DNA of 12,740 nt from Methanosarcinales archaeon (lineage in GTDB: Archaea; Halobacteriota; Syntropharchaeia; Alkanophagales; Methanospirareceae): assembly GCA_016649585.1 (NCBI GenBank), contig JAENXH010000026.1, forward strand, positions 1 through 12,740, written 5' to 3'. The first letter of the stretch is position 1, and every line of letters starts with the position of its first letter. Below are positions 1 to 6,554 of the stretch, piece by piece. Under the pieces are notes generated by a model. It was not told where the DNA came from and did not search any database. It was given only the letters and a program-made list of their open reading frames with translations. The position numbers and the translations under genes are program-made.

Positions 1-794
1 TTCTCTGCCGTCGTCAAATACCATTCGTTCTCTCGAACCTGAAACACAGCCTCTTTGTGTTTCTTCGGCTTGTTTTCCGCATACCAGTCCAGATGATACC
101 GCAGCAGATACGTGTATGCACCTATAAGGAAACTTCCGGAACCGCATGCAGGATCTAAAATTTTCATCGCCGCAATCTCTTCCGGCGTCTTTCCCTCAAC
201 TAATTTACCAACCGTGTTCTTGACGATATACTCAACGATGTACTGAGGCGTGTAATACACGCCACCCGCTTTTTTCACCTCCGGCTTTGTCTCCACCTTT
301 GCCTGATGCCCTGCCGTCAGCCTGATGACCTTACCCAGGAACTGCTCGTACACGTTCCCTAAGATTTCAACACCTAAAACTGAGAATTCATACGGCGACT
401 TCGGATAATACAGACTCTGAATGATCGTCTTCAAGACCCTGTCATCAATCTTCAACGCTGACGTTATCTTATCCGCCTCAAAATCGAATATACCGCTGTT
501 GTACTTGGATTCGGCCAATTTAAAATGGTTCAGCAAATGTCTGTACACCTCGCCGGATTCCGCTTTTGTTTGCAACTGCCCATACGGCTCGATTCCACGG
601 TCTTCGCAGATCCGCAGGAAGATTATCCGGTCCACCAATTTCTGCACTGCATAGTTCAACTCGTATATACTCACCTCAGGATTGCGAAGTGCGATATTCT
701 TTGCCAGCAGGTCACGCCAGCTCTCTATCTCCTTTAAAAATTCGCTGTCAACTTCTGCGGTGCCCTTCTTGCCCTGGTGGATTGTGCGTACCTG
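1..794 (-). CDS. Type IIG-like restriction-modification enzyme, helical and methylase part (partial, frameshifted)
   Basis: Continuation of the protein that starts at 1354, read in a different frame. The frame is open from about 794 (a stop lies at 795-797) to the window edge. It carries GKKGTAEVD, then a helical stretch with RIIFLRICEDRGIE and YGQL, then AGGVYYTPQYIVEYIV, and then DPACGSGSFL at about 126-155. The last is motif I, the AdoMet-binding loop of N6-adenine DNA methyltransferases. This order (linker, helical connector, YYTP, motif I) is that of Eco57I-like single-chain restriction-modification enzymes. The catalytic NPPY motif and the target-recognition domain would lie beyond position 1. 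No good start codon exists near the 5' end of this frame (the first candidate is a GTG near 674), so it is most likely not an independent gene but the rest of the upstream fragment after a one-base indel. Whether the indel is real or a sequencing error cannot be told here. Confidence 0.85.
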
Positions 795-1354
795 TCAAAG
801 CTGCCTTTGAGTATCGCTTCCTTTGAAAAGACCTCGTAGATCTCGTCAAACTTGTCGAGATATTCGTTAAAGGGAATGTAGTTGATTCTCGCTACGCCGG
901 GTTTGTCATTTGGGTTGGGCTTTATCCGGCAGTCGAAGACTGAGAACTCTTCGAAATCGGTTACAACCGACAATGGCAGTTTCGCACTCCATGCGTACCG
1001 TCTCAACTGGTACGAAGGGCTGACGTCCTCTTTTATGTTCACTGCAGGCTTCTTCGCTTCGACAAAGAACTTCCTTTGACTGCCAATCCTGAAGCTGTAA
1101 TCCGGTGCTTTTGTCGAACGCCCCACCTTTATCGTATCTTCGTGAATGACCTCTTTGTACTGTTCTGCATACCCTTGTTTATTGCTCACGTCCCAGCCCA
1201 GCGCTTCAAAGAACGGGTCAATGAATTCTCGTCTTACCTGTGCTTCGTTATACGTTGATCGTTTATAATCAGCAATATTGTCACGGAATCGTTCAACGAG
1301 TTCTGAAATCTTCTGTTCCGCTTCTTCTTTTTTCATTTTACCTTTCGGCATCAT
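734..1354 (-). CDS. Type IIG-like restriction-modification enzyme, N-terminal nuclease part (frameshifted fragment)
   Basis: N-terminal fragment of about 190 meaningful residues. After a charged helical start it has FIDPFFEALGWDV, typical of the N-terminus of Eco57I-like enzymes. A PD-(D/E)xK nuclease core follows: PD at residues 84-85, EAK at 99-101 and a supporting Q in YQLRRYAWSAKLPLS at about 115-129. FSKEAILKGSFDRYA at about 176-190 normally leads straight into GTAEVD. Here residues after about 191 (STRARRAP...) are out of frame, and the expected GKKGTAEVD lies in another frame at about 754-773. Reading therefore breaks between about 780 and 790, consistent with one missing base. ATG at 1354 is preceded by AAAGGA; ATGs at 1351 and 1336 are alternatives. 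As written, the protein would keep the nuclease motif without the methylase, so a truncated product would be either inactive or harmful to the host. Confidence 0.85.
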   Translation of the reverse strand: MMPKGKMKKEEAEQKISELVERFRDNIADYKRSTYNEAQVRREFIDPFFEALGWDVSNKQGYAEQYKEVIHEDTIKVGRSTKAPDYSFRIGSQRKFFVEAKKPAVNIKEDVSPSYQLRRYAWSAKLPLSVVTDFEEFSVFDCRIKPNPNDKPGVARINYIPFNEYLDKFDEIYEVFSKEAILKGSFDRYAQSTRARRAPQKLTANF

Positions 1355-1483
1355 ACTGTTCCTTTTATAACCACAAGATCACACAACACTTTTTCTTTTT
1401 CACAAAAAGAAAACCTGTGCTAAAAGAAAAACCTTGTCCCGCTTTCTTTTCCAAAGAAAGGTTTATTTTACCTTTTGCACTTT
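1355..1483. terminator. Two-hairpin intergenic region between the VLRF1 and restriction genes
   Basis: There are two near-perfect inverted repeats. The first has 10-bp arms at 1391-1400 and 1404-1413 around CAC. The second has 8-bp arms (CTTTCTTT/AAAGAAAG) at 1442-1449 and 1453-1460 around TCC. Both are read on the minus strand just after the stop of the VLRF1 gene and before the restriction gene, so transcription termination or transcript processing is plausible. Positions 1361-1385 also resemble 7709-7733 (20 of 25 bases by eye). The function is inferred. Confidence 0.4.
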
Positions 1484-2539
1484 TCAATCTTCATTTTTCA
1501 TTGTCTCTTCAAGATTTCCCCGAATTTTGGGCAGATACCATCTCGCAGACCACGTCAGCACCCTTATCTTATCTATATTGCGCTTTTCTATCTTTGCTTT
1601 TGTGTCTATACTTCTGATGAGCAGCGGAAACGGATACCGATACCCGGAATCGCCACCACCTGTAATCGCCTTAATCAGATTATGCTCGCCGCTTGCAACT
1701 ACCGTCTTTAGCTTGTCTTTATAATCATCCACCAGCGCTTCAAATACACCTCTTGCCTTCTCCGCATGATGCCTGATATCCTCGTCACGGAGTCGTTCAA
1801 ATCTGCGCTGGCTCCATCCGCCTTTTGTGTGCTTCTCCTTTACACTACTACGAACGATCTTGTAATCAATAAACGTTTCTCGATCGGATATTCCGATAAA
1901 CGACTCCCCTGCATGTGCCAATAGGATGCAAAATACCTGATTCCGCTCTAATAGTTCTTGCAACTGCGCGGTATCAAAGACACGGTCGAGTTTCCATCTG
2001 GATTCAACTATCGGAAACGGCGGTGTCATAATCATGCGAACCATCCCCAGCCTTTTCATATCGTAGAAGAGCGCCATGCCTGTCGGTGACTCAATCTTTT
2101 GCATCAGGTATTTGATATCTTGCTCGAGTTCAATATCAAATCCATTCAGGTCGGTGAATGGTTCATTTGGGCGCAGGTATACCGTGACAAGGTCTTCATT
2201 TCTTGACCCGATCGAGCCAATCTGGGACAAAAGGTCACAAGATTGAGCATTTGTTAAAGTTACTGCTCGTTTGAAGTATAAGTCGTCAGTTTTTTGCGTT
2301 TCCTCTTTCAGATTCTCAAGCGTGCATTCGAGATCGTCTATTCTTTTCTCTGCTTTTTTCAATGCCAAATCCGCTTCTTGTTTATCTGATACCGCCTTTT
2401 TTGCTCGCACCTCCTGCTTCGATAATCGTGTAGAGAGCGATTTATTTTCCGGTTCAAGCTCGTCAATACGTGCTTGCAATATTTCGATCTTCCCCTCCAA
2501 TTCTTTCCGATTAAACAGCTTGTCAAACATGCGAAGCAT
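1484..2539 (-). CDS. Vms1/Ankzf1-like (VLRF1) release-factor homologue with N-terminal coiled coil
   Basis: A protein of 351 residues. Residues about 8-85 are a heptad-rich, highly charged coiled coil. The rest resembles the eRF1-like VLRF1 domain of Vms1/ANKZF1, the peptidyl-tRNA hydrolases that free nascent chains from stalled large ribosomal subunits. The key feature is the loop KGGWSQRRFERLRDED at about 239-254. GGWSQ occupies the place of the GGQ/GSQ catalytic loop, with Q244 as the expected catalytic glutamine, followed by the RRF.R.R.E/D helix typical of the family. Upstream elements such as VYLRPNEPF and the hydrophobic strand VFCILLAHAGESFIG fit the same fold. The start is ATG 2539, with AGGAAAG about 12 bases upstream; ATG at 2530 is an alternative. 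It lies 90 bp behind priL in the same direction and probably shares the PCNA transcript. The likely role is cytosolic ribosome rescue. Substrate and partners are inferred from the family. Confidence 0.75.
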   Translation of the reverse strand: MLRMFDKLFNRKELEGKIEILQARIDELEPENKSLSTRLSKQEVRAKKAVSDKQEADLALKKAEKRIDDLECTLENLKEETQKTDDLYFKRAVTLTNAQSCDLLSQIGSIGSRNEDLVTVYLRPNEPFTDLNGFDIELEQDIKYLMQKIESPTGMALFYDMKRLGMVRMIMTPPFPIVESRWKLDRVFDTAQLQELLERNQVFCILLAHAGESFIGISDRETFIDYKIVRSSVKEKHTKGGWSQRRFERLRDEDIRHHAEKARGVFEALVDDYKDKLKTVVASGEHNLIKAITGGGDSGYRYPFPLLIRSIDTKAKIEKRNIDKIRVLTWSARWYLPKIRGNLEETMKNED

Positions 2540-2629
2540 TTTGATAAAACTTTCCTAAAATTTTATTTTTCAAAAACGCAGATCAATCCCAACGGACCAC
2601 ATAAAGTGGTCTATTGTATCTATATCTTC

Positions 2630-3799
2630 TCATTTTTCTCCCTCAACCTTTTCCTTTGGTTTATCCTGCTGTTCTTTTTTCTGCTTCTGCTTCAGCTTCA
2701 ACCTCCGTTTATAGTAGCTTAAAGGATGATTAACCTTCTCGCACACGTCATCATTGTCAACGCAGTTGCCGTACGTACGCATGGTCGAACATGACGGCGC
2801 TGTGTACTTGGTACTTCCCTGTGCCCCTGCTATGTGCACCACCTGATACCGCGTTCGCTCTTCATCGAAATCCGGCGAGTTCTTGTAAATCTCTATTATT
2901 TCATCTACCGTTAAACCGAGATTCAATAAAAAAGCAGTAACGGCAAATCGTGCGGTGTGCGGCACGTTCACACCGTCCTTTAAATTGCTCAGAATAGCAG
3001 TGATACAGGGCGGAAAACAGCTTGGGTCTTTCACCAAGAAGCCTGTACTTGTCTCAAAGCCGCTGTCACCGAACTTCTTACGCCGTTCCTCCAATTCCGC
3101 TTCTATATCTCTGGTGTATTTACGTATTGATTCGCAAAGAACTCCTGGAACGTCCAATGGCAGGTCTTTGCTTATCCGTGCATATATCGCTTCCTGGATA
3201 ACGCGTAGAAATTCGCCCTTTCTCAAGTTCACCTGCCCTTTCTCCAGCCCGCGATTCACCAGTTTCCAGCGTTTATCACGCAGATTAGACGTGAATCGCA
3301 GATAATCAACGAACGGCATCTGCACCGGCGCGTGCTCCATATGTGATAATCGCGAGAAATCCACCTGTATGTCGAACTCCTGCGCCATCTCGTAAATTAT
3401 ATCTGTGCCCGCGCTGGAACCCGTGCTGGAATCCTCCAGTAGTTTATTGTACGCCGATTTAGCTTCTGATAATGCATATCTACGCACAAGGTGTGCGTTA
3501 CCGATACAGGACACTAAAATACGGGCAAAGGGATAGGATAACAATTCCATCTCCGCCTGTGCAGTACTCATGATAACCGGCTTTCGGACCGTTCCCTCCC
3601 GTATCGCTTCACGTACTCGTTCTTTACCACGCAGTCGTGCACGTTCAAAAGTGGCCGCAGTGATCAAATCATCCAGCGTAACTCCTAACGCTTCTACATA
3701 ATTCGACGCTGCAGACAGAAAAGGATAGAAGCATAATCGTGCTTCTTCGGTTACTCCTTCCTCCATCATCCCATGACGAGCCGTTCGTTGGCCTTCCAC
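2630..3799 (-). CDS. priL: DNA primase large subunit PriL (Fe-S)
   Basis: A protein of 389 residues, the regulatory subunit of the archaeal/eukaryotic-type primase. It works with PriS (not in this window) to make RNA primers at the replication fork. The C-terminal [4Fe-4S] domain is clear: CFPPC at 261-265, then YTAPSCSTMRTYGNC ending at C346, then CEKVNHPLSYY from C353. The likely cluster ligands are C265, C337, C346 and C353. The helical N-terminal half includes the SYPFARILVSCIGNAHLVRRYA stretch typical of PriL (given as separate parts: SYPFARIL at 88-95 and HLVRRYALSEA at 103-113). The tail after residue 364 is a Lys/Gln/Glu-rich extension of about 25 residues, probably disordered. The start shown is GTG 3799, with TTTATAG about 28 bases upstream and GGGTCA just before it. 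In-frame ATGs 30 and 33 bases downstream are credible alternatives. It lies 37 bp downstream of the PCNA stop, so the two are probably co-transcribed. Confidence 0.95.
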   Translation of the reverse strand: MEGQRTARHGMMEEGVTEEARLCFYPFLSAASNYVEALGVTLDDLITAATFERARLRGKERVREAIREGTVRKPVIMSTAQAEMELLSYPFARILVSCIGNAHLVRRYALSEAKSAYNKLLEDSSTGSSAGTDIIYEMAQEFDIQVDFSRLSHMEHAPVQMPFVDYLRFTSNLRDKRWKLVNRGLEKGQVNLRKGEFLRVIQEAIYARISKDLPLDVPGVLCESIRKYTRDIEAELEERRKKFGDSGFETSTGFLVKDPSCFPPCITAILSNLKDGVNVPHTARFAVTAFLLNLGLTVDEIIEIYKNSPDFDEERTRYQVVHIAGAQGSTKYTAPSCSTMRTYGNCVDNDDVCEKVNHPLSYYKRRLKLKQKQKKEQQDKPKEKVEGEK

Positions 3800-3836
3800 T
3801 GACCCTGACCCGTCTTCTATCTATAAATTAAAATGC

Positions 3837-4610
3837 TTATTCGGACTCTATCCGTGGTGCAAGCAAATAGCTGACTTTGCCTTTACCATCTGCCACTTCA
3901 AAATCTACTTGTAACGGATAATCCTTACCAAGGTTGAGCGTTATATTCTCTGCATGACTCATTCCTTTGCTCATTGCCGCAACGTAGTCCAGCGAGTATA
4001 AAGAATGAAGCGTTCCTGGCGTCAGATGTATTAATTGCTCCTTTCTCAGCCCTAACCGCAGTTTATCCATATCGCCTTCTACCTCCATATAGAACTCCTC
4101 TCCATCTACGCCAAGCATTATGTGGTCGCCGATCTTCTCCGCCGCGCGTATCGTTCTTCTAAACTCATCCGTCTCGATGATTACCTGCACGGGAAACTCA
4201 AGCTCCGGCACCTTCGGCTCTTTCCTCAGCGAAGCGGGGTCAAGCAAGGAGACGGTATAAGCGAGACTGCCCATCCTCGTGAATAGTTTTTGTGCTTGCT
4301 CATCCAGCTTCAAATTGACCTCGGCACTTCCCCCTATTCCCAGGATGCCATGCAACTTATTGAAATCTATGCCCACCTCAGTAGCAGCCGCGGATTCAGT
4401 TGTGGCTTCAGCATCTGATCCCTTCTCAAAACGGAAATCATCAAAAGCATCACGTTGCAACTCAAACGAAACCATTGCCACATTCGCAGGATCAACAGCT
4501 CGGAGCTTAAAACCATCCTCCGCTACTCTTAACTTTCCTTCATCCACTACTGCTGTAATTGACTCTATACATTCTCTTAACACAAGTGCATCTATCTTAG
4601 CCTCAAACAT
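3837..4610 (-). CDS. pcn: DNA polymerase sliding clamp (PCNA)
   Basis: A protein of 257 residues, the ring-shaped processivity clamp that tethers polymerase, FEN1, ligase and other PIP-box proteins to DNA. Family features: FEAKIDALVLRECIESI at the N-terminus, EDGFKLRAVDPANVAMV (about 31-47), the interdomain connector region around LLDPASLRKEPKVPELEFP (about 122-140), LYSLDYVAAMSKG (about 204-216) and the terminal YLLAPRIESE. The frame is open further upstream, but ATG 4610 was chosen because similarity begins exactly there and AGGAGG lies about 12 bases before it. Residues about 64-78 (Asp/Glu/Ala/Thr-rich) look like an insertion in a surface loop compared with usual archaeal PCNAs of about 245-250 residues. 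It is the first gene of the PCNA-PriL-VLRF1 set and is divergent from the Cas4-like gene. Confidence 0.97.
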   Translation of the reverse strand: MFEAKIDALVLRECIESITAVVDEGKLRVAEDGFKLRAVDPANVAMVSFELQRDAFDDFRFEKGSDAEATTESAAATEVGIDFNKLHGILGIGGSAEVNLKLDEQAQKLFTRMGSLAYTVSLLDPASLRKEPKVPELEFPVQVIIETDEFRRTIRAAEKIGDHIMLGVDGEEFYMEVEGDMDKLRLGLRKEQLIHLTPGTLHSLYSLDYVAAMSKGMSHAENITLNLGKDYPLQVDFEVADGKGKVSYLLAPRIESE

Positions 4611-4686
4611 TTCTCTCTTTTTCCTCCTATGGCTTGGTATAATATAAACCAATATATATTTATTTAAACTATTTGGTGTGATATCA
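4611..4686. promoter_or_regulatory. Divergent promoter region of pcn and the Cas4-like gene
   Basis: A very AT-rich spacer with overlapping TATA-like boxes. On the minus strand, AATATATATT at 4651-4660 would place the pcn transcript start just ahead of its AGGAGG at about 4623-4628. On the plus strand, TATAATATAAA at about 4638-4648 would place a start near 4670, just before GGTGTGAT and ATG 4687. The two core promoters interlock, so transcription factor B/TBP binding for one gene may compete with the other. The boxes are seen; the transcription starts are inferred. Confidence 0.55.
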
Positions 4687-5532
4687 ATGCAACCCAAGCA
4701 AGAACACAAAGCCTTAATAATCAAAGTTTCTGATTTAACGCACTATATGCTATGCCCTCGACTGGTTTATTTCCGTGCGCGCGGGTACGAGCAACCAAAA
4801 ATAGCAGAGGGTAAAGAAAGAAGCGTAATTGAGCATATTCTACTGAAGGAGTTGGGCTTTAATGTGCGCAAAGTTTACGGTGGAAACGCAGAGGGCGGAG
4901 AGGGTTATAAACAAGATGAGGAAGATGTAAAACAGGTAATTGAGGATATCGTGGACGGTGTGGAATGGATTTATAAAGAGGAATTGAAAACGGTGGGTAA
5001 GGCTTTTTTTGAAGACGTGAAAAGCGATTTTTTGAGCGGGATAGGAAACACCGAATGGCTCGAGAAGCTAAAAAACGAAAACACAACGCTGGCTGAGTTA
5101 GAGCGTGCCTATGGCTATGAAAGGGAACATACAATGAGATCTGAAAAGTTAAGCATGGTCGGCAGCGTGGACAAGCTGATACGAACAGAGGAGGAAGCTA
5201 TACCGTGTGTGATAAAAACTGGTAGATGCCCTGAGTATGGCGTTTGGAAAAGCGATAGGATGCAGTTGGCTGCGTATGCAATGCTCATCGAGGAGGAGTT
5301 CGGAACAACGGTACAGAGAGGTTTTGTGGACTATATAAGAACTGCGGACATTCGTGAATCGCATATAAAAAAGAGGGATAGAGCTCTTGCGTTTCAGATA
5401 TTAAAGCACGTTAAAAAGATTAAAAAGGGTGCTTACCCCGATAAAGGGGAGAATGCACCCTGCGATAGTTGTGCCTTCATCGACCGCTGCGAGACTAAGA
5501 AGACACTGCTTTCAAAATTGCTTGGAAAATGA
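4687..5532 (+). CDS. Stand-alone Cas4-like (DUF83) PD-(D/E)xK family protein with Fe-S cysteines
   Basis: 281 residues from ATG 4687, preceded by GGTG at a spacing of 8; GTG 4678 would add three residues. Numbers below count from the GTG form. The Cas4/Dna2-nuclease signature is present: LTHYMLCPRLVYF with C26, then VGSVDKL with D165, then PCVIKTGRCPEYGVWKSDR and QLAAYAMLIEEEFG, then a C-terminal cluster CDSCAFIDRC (C262, C265, C271). These four cysteines match the [4Fe-4S] ligands of Cas4 and AddB-type nucleases. The glutamate expected two residues before K180 (usual form E-x-K) is V178, so cleavage may be lost or rearranged. No cas1, cas2 or CRISPR repeats are in the window. It is divergent from PCNA, which hints at a DNA repair or replication role, but this is inference. 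It could also be a family-specific variant active site. Confidence 0.75.
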   Translation: MQPKQEHKALIIKVSDLTHYMLCPRLVYFRARGYEQPKIAEGKERSVIEHILLKELGFNVRKVYGGNAEGGEGYKQDEEDVKQVIEDIVDGVEWIYKEELKTVGKAFFEDVKSDFLSGIGNTEWLEKLKNENTTLAELERAYGYEREHTMRSEKLSMVGSVDKLIRTEEEAIPCVIKTGRCPEYGVWKSDRMQLAAYAMLIEEEFGTTVQRGFVDYIRTADIRESHIKKRDRALAFQILKHVKKIKKGAYPDKGENAPCDSCAFIDRCETKKTLLSKLLGK

Positions 5533-5533
5533 G

Positions 5534-5541
5534 TTTTTTTT
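5534..5541 (+). terminator. T-run after the Cas4-like gene
   Basis: Eight consecutive T residues start two bases after the stop codon. Archaeal RNA polymerase can terminate on such U-tracts without a hairpin. The rest of the convergent spacer, to 5681, shows nothing I can assign. Confidence 0.45.
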
Positions 5542-5681
5542 GAGCACACGCCGTAAGATCCAATAAAGTTCTTTGAGTCGGTATTTAAGTTTACTACCGG
5601 TTAGTCTTCCAGTCGTCTTTAACTCGCTACTCATCAGTTGTTATCGGACTACTGCCGGCCACAAAGTAAAGTATTACGCGT

Positions 5682-6404
5682 TTATCGCCCTGACCCCATC
5701 TTCTCGGTCATCTGTTTAAACTTATCAGACGGCTCTGCTCTTCCCGCAGTACTGAGATCAACTGCCTCTGCGATTCCTCTCAGCCGCTCCCACGGGATTG
5801 ATGCGACCATAATTTCCGGATCCCACCGTTCCATCCTCCGTGCACTTATGTCTCCGACTGAGAGGTTGAAGTTTCCGGATACAAGGGGGTAAGTTATCAC
5901 ACTCCAGCAGAGAGGTCCCCTCATCTCGATAGACGGGGTTTTTCCATCCCAGAACTGGTTTAAGGTGATGAGCCGTGATGCCTGCTCGGCGTTTACAAGC
6001 ATGATAATGAGATCCGGCTGAAATATCCCTCTTCTAACAGGATAAAGCCATACCTTCTTTGAAAGACCCACGGGAGGTCGTGCAATCTTCTCAACCTCTA
6101 TACTTGACCTTATCGCTGTTTTAACGTCAACCCAGAGCTTCTCGCCCTCAACGAGCATCTTCCAAGGTATCTCTCCTCGCTGCGTAAGACCAATGTGGCT
6201 CTTTCCTCCAGAACAGGCACATCTCTCTTCTGAAAGCATTATGACGTTCCCCTCAGATGCCTTCAATATCGCCCCGCATACGGTGTGGCTACCCGTTTCG
6301 ATCTCAACTCCAGGGTCTTTATCTGTGTACTTTACTCCTACGGGCTCTTTTTCTGTACGTAATGCTTCTACAATATCCTCAACGTTTTTTATATAGTCCT
6401 TCAT
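5682..6404 (-). CDS. DUF169 family protein
   Basis: 240 residues resembling the DUF169 family (PF02596), cytosolic proteins of unknown function common in archaea and anaerobic bacteria. Recognisable elements: EPVGVKYTD near residue 20, CGAILKASEGNVIMLSEERC at 43-62 followed by ACSGG, and GNFNLSVGDISARR at about 177-190. Cysteines C43, C62, C64 and C166 could bind a metal or cofactor; their grouping is typical of the family, but the ligand is not known to me. There is no signal peptide or membrane segment. ATG 6404 has GAGGG about 6-9 bases upstream and a TATA-like TATATACTTA near 6440. The gene is divergent from mfnA and convergent with the Cas4-like gene. A substrate or reaction cannot be named from sequence. 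Confidence 0.85.
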   Translation of the reverse strand: MKDYIKNVEDIVEALRTEKEPVGVKYTDKDPGVEIETGSHTVCGAILKASEGNVIMLSEERCACSGGKSHIGLTQRGEIPWKMLVEGEKLWVDVKTAIRSSIEVEKIARPPVGLSKKVWLYPVRRGIFQPDLIIMLVNAEQASRLITLNQFWDGKTPSIEMRGPLCWSVITYPLVSGNFNLSVGDISARRMERWDPEIMVASIPWERLRGIAEAVDLSTAGRAEPSDKFKQMTEKMGSGR

Positions 6405-6554
6405 TTTTTCCCTCTACTGTCTCGACGTTCAAATAAGTATTAAGTATATAGAGGGAGTATAAGTCTCTGACGGTGTCTTCCTCCAGCTAAGGTTGTAGAT
6501 AGACAGGGCGGGAGTTGATTGATAGCTATCGCAAAGAAAGAAGAGGAGTTAAAA
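6405..6554. promoter_or_regulatory. Divergent spacer between DUF169 gene and mfnA
   Basis: Contains AAGTATATAG near 6437-6448. Read on the minus strand this is a TATA box placed for a short leader on the DUF169 gene. No equally good TATA box close to mfnA was seen, although GAGGAG at about 6543-6548 is a strong ribosome binding site for its ATG 6555. No inverted operator was recognised. Confidence 0.4.

Noticed and set aside
2271..2722. Plus-strand ORFs over the VLRF1 and priL genes
   Set aside because: Antisense to well-supported genes, with Ser/Phe-rich composition typical of antisense frames.
4611..4724. Longer PCNA reading frame starting at 4724
   Set aside because: The extra 38 residues have no PCNA similarity, overlap the divergent promoter, and the ribosome binding site points to ATG 4610.
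4678..5532. CRISPR-Cas locus on the basis of the Cas4-like gene
   Set aside because: No direct repeats with spacers and no cas1, cas2 or effector genes are in the window; the neighbour is PCNA.
5533..5681. RNA gene or small ORF in the convergent spacer
   Set aside because: No tRNA-like fold, conserved motif or ORF with a ribosome binding site was seen apart from the T-run.
6519..6554. TTG 6519 as the mfnA start
   Set aside because: A strong GAGGAG lies just before ATG 6555, and the added 12 residues are not typical of the family.
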